Source of the DNA: Verrucomicrobiaceae bacterium
Lineage (GTDB): Bacteria > Verrucomicrobiota > Verrucomicrobiia > Verrucomicrobiales > Verrucomicrobiaceae
DNA: 6,333 nucleotides
Direction of reading: 5' to 3'
Assembly (NCBI GenBank): GCA_947463285.1
Contig: CANHTV010000228.1
Span: forward strand, 1-6,333
Part shown: piece after piece, positions 5,809-6,333 of the stretch
How the letters are laid out: every line of letters starts with the position of its first letter
Numbering within the stretch: position 1 is the stretch's first letter
Program-made: the position numbers and the translations under genes
The notes under the pieces: model-generated
What the model was told of the DNA's origin: nothing
The model's input: only the letters and a program-made list of their open reading frames with translations
Database searches by the model: none

Positions 5809-6333
5809 TCAAAGACTCTTTTCACCCAAGAGGATGCTGCTGCTAGGAACGGCATCTTGTTTCAGGCCAAATTCCTTCACCGCTTTCTCCTGAAGATGGG
5901 CCACGGCCTCCTCCACGCTGTCTGTCCAGCAGATGAGATCAATGTCCTCCGGGCTGATGGTGCTGCCTTTGACCATGTGATCAATAAGCTGACGCATCTC
6001 CGCCCAGAACTCTGTGCCCATGACGACGACGGGGAAATTGCGCACCTTTTTCGTCTGAATCAACGTGAGTGCCTCAAACATTTCATCCAAGGTACCAAAG
6101 CCACCAGGCATGATGATGAAACCGTAGCTGTATTTCGTGAGCAGCACCTTGCGCACAAAGAAGTAATCCATCGTCACCCAGCGATCCAGGTAAGGATTGT
6201 GCTTCTGCTCGAAAGGCAGACGGATGTTACATCCCACACTACGTCCGCCGACATCCTTGGCCCCACGATTCGCCGCCTCCATGATCCCGGGGCCACCACC
6301 CGTCATCACCGTGAATCCCAGCTTGGCGATGGC
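5809..6333 (-). CDS. LOG-family (TIGR00730) nucleotide phosphoribohydrolase-like protein, 5' end outside window
   Basis: This is a Rossmann-fold protein of the LOG/lysine-decarboxylase-like family, whose studied members release a base from nucleoside 5'-monophosphates. The visible 174 residues run off the right edge at 6333 and begin mid-domain with AIAKLGFTVM. They hold GGGPGIMEAANRGA (12-25 of the visible part), NIRLPFEQ, the YFFVRK segment (57-62) and the signature PGGFGTLDE (76-84), followed by LTLIQTKK. These are the phosphate-binding and catalytic elements of the family, all intact. The C-terminal extension past the core (SPEDIDLICWTDSVEEAVAHL and onwards) is normal for the longer bacterial TIGR00730 form. 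It is a cytoplasmic enzyme; whether it acts on cytokinin-type or ordinary purine/pyrimidine monophosphates cannot be read from sequence. It lies upstream of, and probably shares a transcript with, the broken hydrolase. Confidence 0.92.
   Translation of the reverse strand, partial: AIAKLGFTVMTGGGPGIMEAANRGAKDVGGRSVGCNIRLPFEQKHNPYLDRWVTMDYFFVRKVLLTKYSYGFIIMPGGFGTLDEMFEALTLIQTKKVRNFPVVVMGTEFWAEMRQLIDHMVKGSTISPEDIDLICWTDSVEEAVAHLQEKAVKEFGLKQDAVPSSSILLGEKSL

Overview
The window is GC-rich bacterial DNA, with a more AT-leaning and gene-poor middle (about 2460-3330). It carries one large membrane protein gene, four enzyme-type genes or gene remnants, one small conserved-looking protein gene and one probable gene relic. 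No rRNA, tRNA, CRISPR array, transposase or phage gene is visible. The source could be Verrucomicrobia/PVC-like: it has a K+-independent-type membrane pyrophosphatase, a lipoprotein hydrolase, start codons without clear Shine-Dalgarno sequences, and a LOG-family protein next to an alpha/beta hydrolase. This is an impression from gene types and style, not proof.

Left part (1-2184): hppA, a membrane-bound proton-pumping pyrophosphatase, starts at a GTG and ends in a textbook intrinsic terminator. Facing it on the minus strand is a small 65-residue protein (2176-2373) whose stop codon lies inside the terminator stem.

Middle (2460-3336): no convincing intact gene. The minus strand holds what looks like a decayed alpha-helical (HEAT-like) reading frame with an internal TAG. 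The plus strand holds an uncertain 76-codon frame. Three short inverted repeats lie just upstream of the next gene.

Right part (3337-6333): an M14-family zinc carboxypeptidase overlaps a lipoprotein alpha/beta hydrolase by ATGA, forming a plus-strand operon. Converging on it with no spacer (the two stop codons make the palindrome TGATCA) is a minus-strand pair. That pair is a LOG/TIGR00730 nucleotide phosphoribohydrolase-like gene, cut by the right window edge, followed by a second alpha/beta hydrolase. The second hydrolase is broken by a frameshift and apparently lacks part of its cap region.

Functionally, HppA couples PPi hydrolysis to proton export. The carboxypeptidase/lipoprotein pair probably works on cell-envelope or peptide/ester substrates. 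The LOG-like protein belongs to nucleotide salvage or turnover. I see no coherent new defence or mobile system. The most notable items are the disrupted hydrolase, the relic region, the free-standing small protein and a substitution in a conserved HppA motif.
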